A stretch of DNA of 5,988 nucleotides from Gammaproteobacteria bacterium (GTDB lineage: Bacteria > Pseudomonadota > Gammaproteobacteria > Poriferisulfidales > GCA-002705445): assembly GCA_002702235.1 (NCBI GenBank), contig NZYO01000014.1, positions 71,609 to 77,596 of the forward strand, in the 5' to 3' direction. The notes under the pieces were generated by a model. That model searched no databases. It was not told where the DNA came from and worked only from the letters and a program-made list of their open reading frames with translations. Shown here piece after piece: positions 5,528 to 5,988 of the stretch. A program made the position numbers and the translations under genes. Within the stretch, counting starts at the first letter, position 1, and each line of letters starts with the position of its first letter.

Positions 5528-5988
5528 ATGGCAGGTCATAGTAAATGGGCTAATATACAGCATAGAAAAAAGAGACAAGATGCAAAGCGAGGAAAGCTTT
5601 TTACAAGACTAATTCGTGAGATTACAGTTGCTGCAAGAGAAGGCGGAGGTGATCAGGATTCTAACCCAAGATTAAGACTTGCGCTTGATAAAGCTTTTAG
5701 TTCAAATATGAATAAAGATACCATAGAAAAAGCAATTAACAGAGGCATTGGAAAGATTGAAGGAGCAATTTACGAAGAAATTACTTATGAAGGCTACTCT
5801 TCAAATGGAGTGGCGGTTTTAGTTGAGACAGTAACAGATAACAGAAATAGAACCGTTGCAGAAATTAGACATGTATTTACAAAATTTGGAGGCAACCTGG
5901 GAAGTAGTGGATCAGTTTCATATCTTTTTAAAAAAATTGGTGTTATAACTTTTGAAGGCATAGAAAATAAAGACGAACTTATAGATCT
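5528..5988 (+). CDS. yebC: YebC/PmpR family protein (TACO1 homologue), N-terminal part
   Basis: This is an open frame running off the window end, giving 153 of about 240-250 residues. It begins [20 protein letters not shown], the family signature, and continues with [23 protein letters not shown], a T.EKAINRG segment, [27 protein letters not shown] and [14 protein letters not shown], all in the same order as E. coli YebC. The family was long annotated as a DNA-binding transcriptional regulator (PmpR in Pseudomonas). More recent work on YebC proteins and mitochondrial TACO1 points to a role on the ribosome, helping translation through difficult stretches such as prolines, so the regulator label should be used with care. 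It lies 12 bases after nudB; in many gammaproteobacteria ruvC, ruvA and ruvB follow, so those are the expected next genes outside the window. No disruption is seen in the visible part. Confidence 0.97.
   Translation, partial: MAGHSKWANIQHRKKRQDAKRGKLFTRLIREITVAAREGGGDQDSNPRLRLALDKAFSSNMNKDTIEKAINRGIGKIEGAIYEEITYEGYSSNGVAVLVETVTDNRNRTVAEIRHVFTKFGGNLGSSGSVSYLFKKIGVITFEGIENKDELID

Overview
The window is one unbroken run of nine same-strand (+) genes with almost no non-coding DNA. It is AT-rich (about 30% GC by eye). In order it holds the 3' end of ftsK, lolA, an unrecognised 94-residue gene, crcB, serS, a MOSC-domain gene, aspS, nudB, and the 5' part of yebC. The protein set and gene order are gammaproteobacterial: ftsK-lolA-(rarA)-crcB-serS and aspS-nudB-yebC are both familiar gammaproteobacterial neighbourhoods. 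The low GC and packed genes suggest a streamlined, possibly marine, lineage such as a SAR86-like bacterium. That placement is inference. A host-associated reduced gammaproteobacterium cannot be excluded from this window alone.

Layout. Bases 1-330 encode the end of the FtsK motor and its DNA-reading gamma domain. Bases 305-937 encode the periplasmic lipoprotein carrier LolA, overlapping ftsK. Bases 950-1234 encode a small unknown protein at the place where rarA usually lies. Bases 1235-1609 encode a CrcB/Fluc fluoride channel. Bases 1611-2882 encode seryl-tRNA synthetase. Bases 2879-3349 encode a MOSC-domain protein. Bases 3342-5099 encode a bacterial-type aspartyl-tRNA synthetase that looks non-discriminating. 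Bases 5096-5515 encode a NudB-like Nudix hydrolase. Bases 5528-5988 encode the first 153 residues of YebC.

Neighbouring genes overlap by 4, 8 or 26 bases, abut, or are 1-12 bases apart. No convincing promoter, terminator, RNA gene, mobile element or CRISPR was found, so the simplest reading is a single read-through transcription unit with much translational coupling. The genes form a housekeeping cluster rather than one pathway: chromosome segregation, lipoprotein export, fluoride resistance, two tRNA synthetases, nucleotide/folate hydrolysis and a translation-associated factor.

I did not find a clear new multi-gene system. The points most worth a second look are the unknown 94-residue protein with its GC-rich Ser/Gly/Ala linker and Trp-containing C-terminal tail, the His31 signature in AspRS that predicts tRNA-dependent asparagine formation, and atypical residues in CrcB and LolA.
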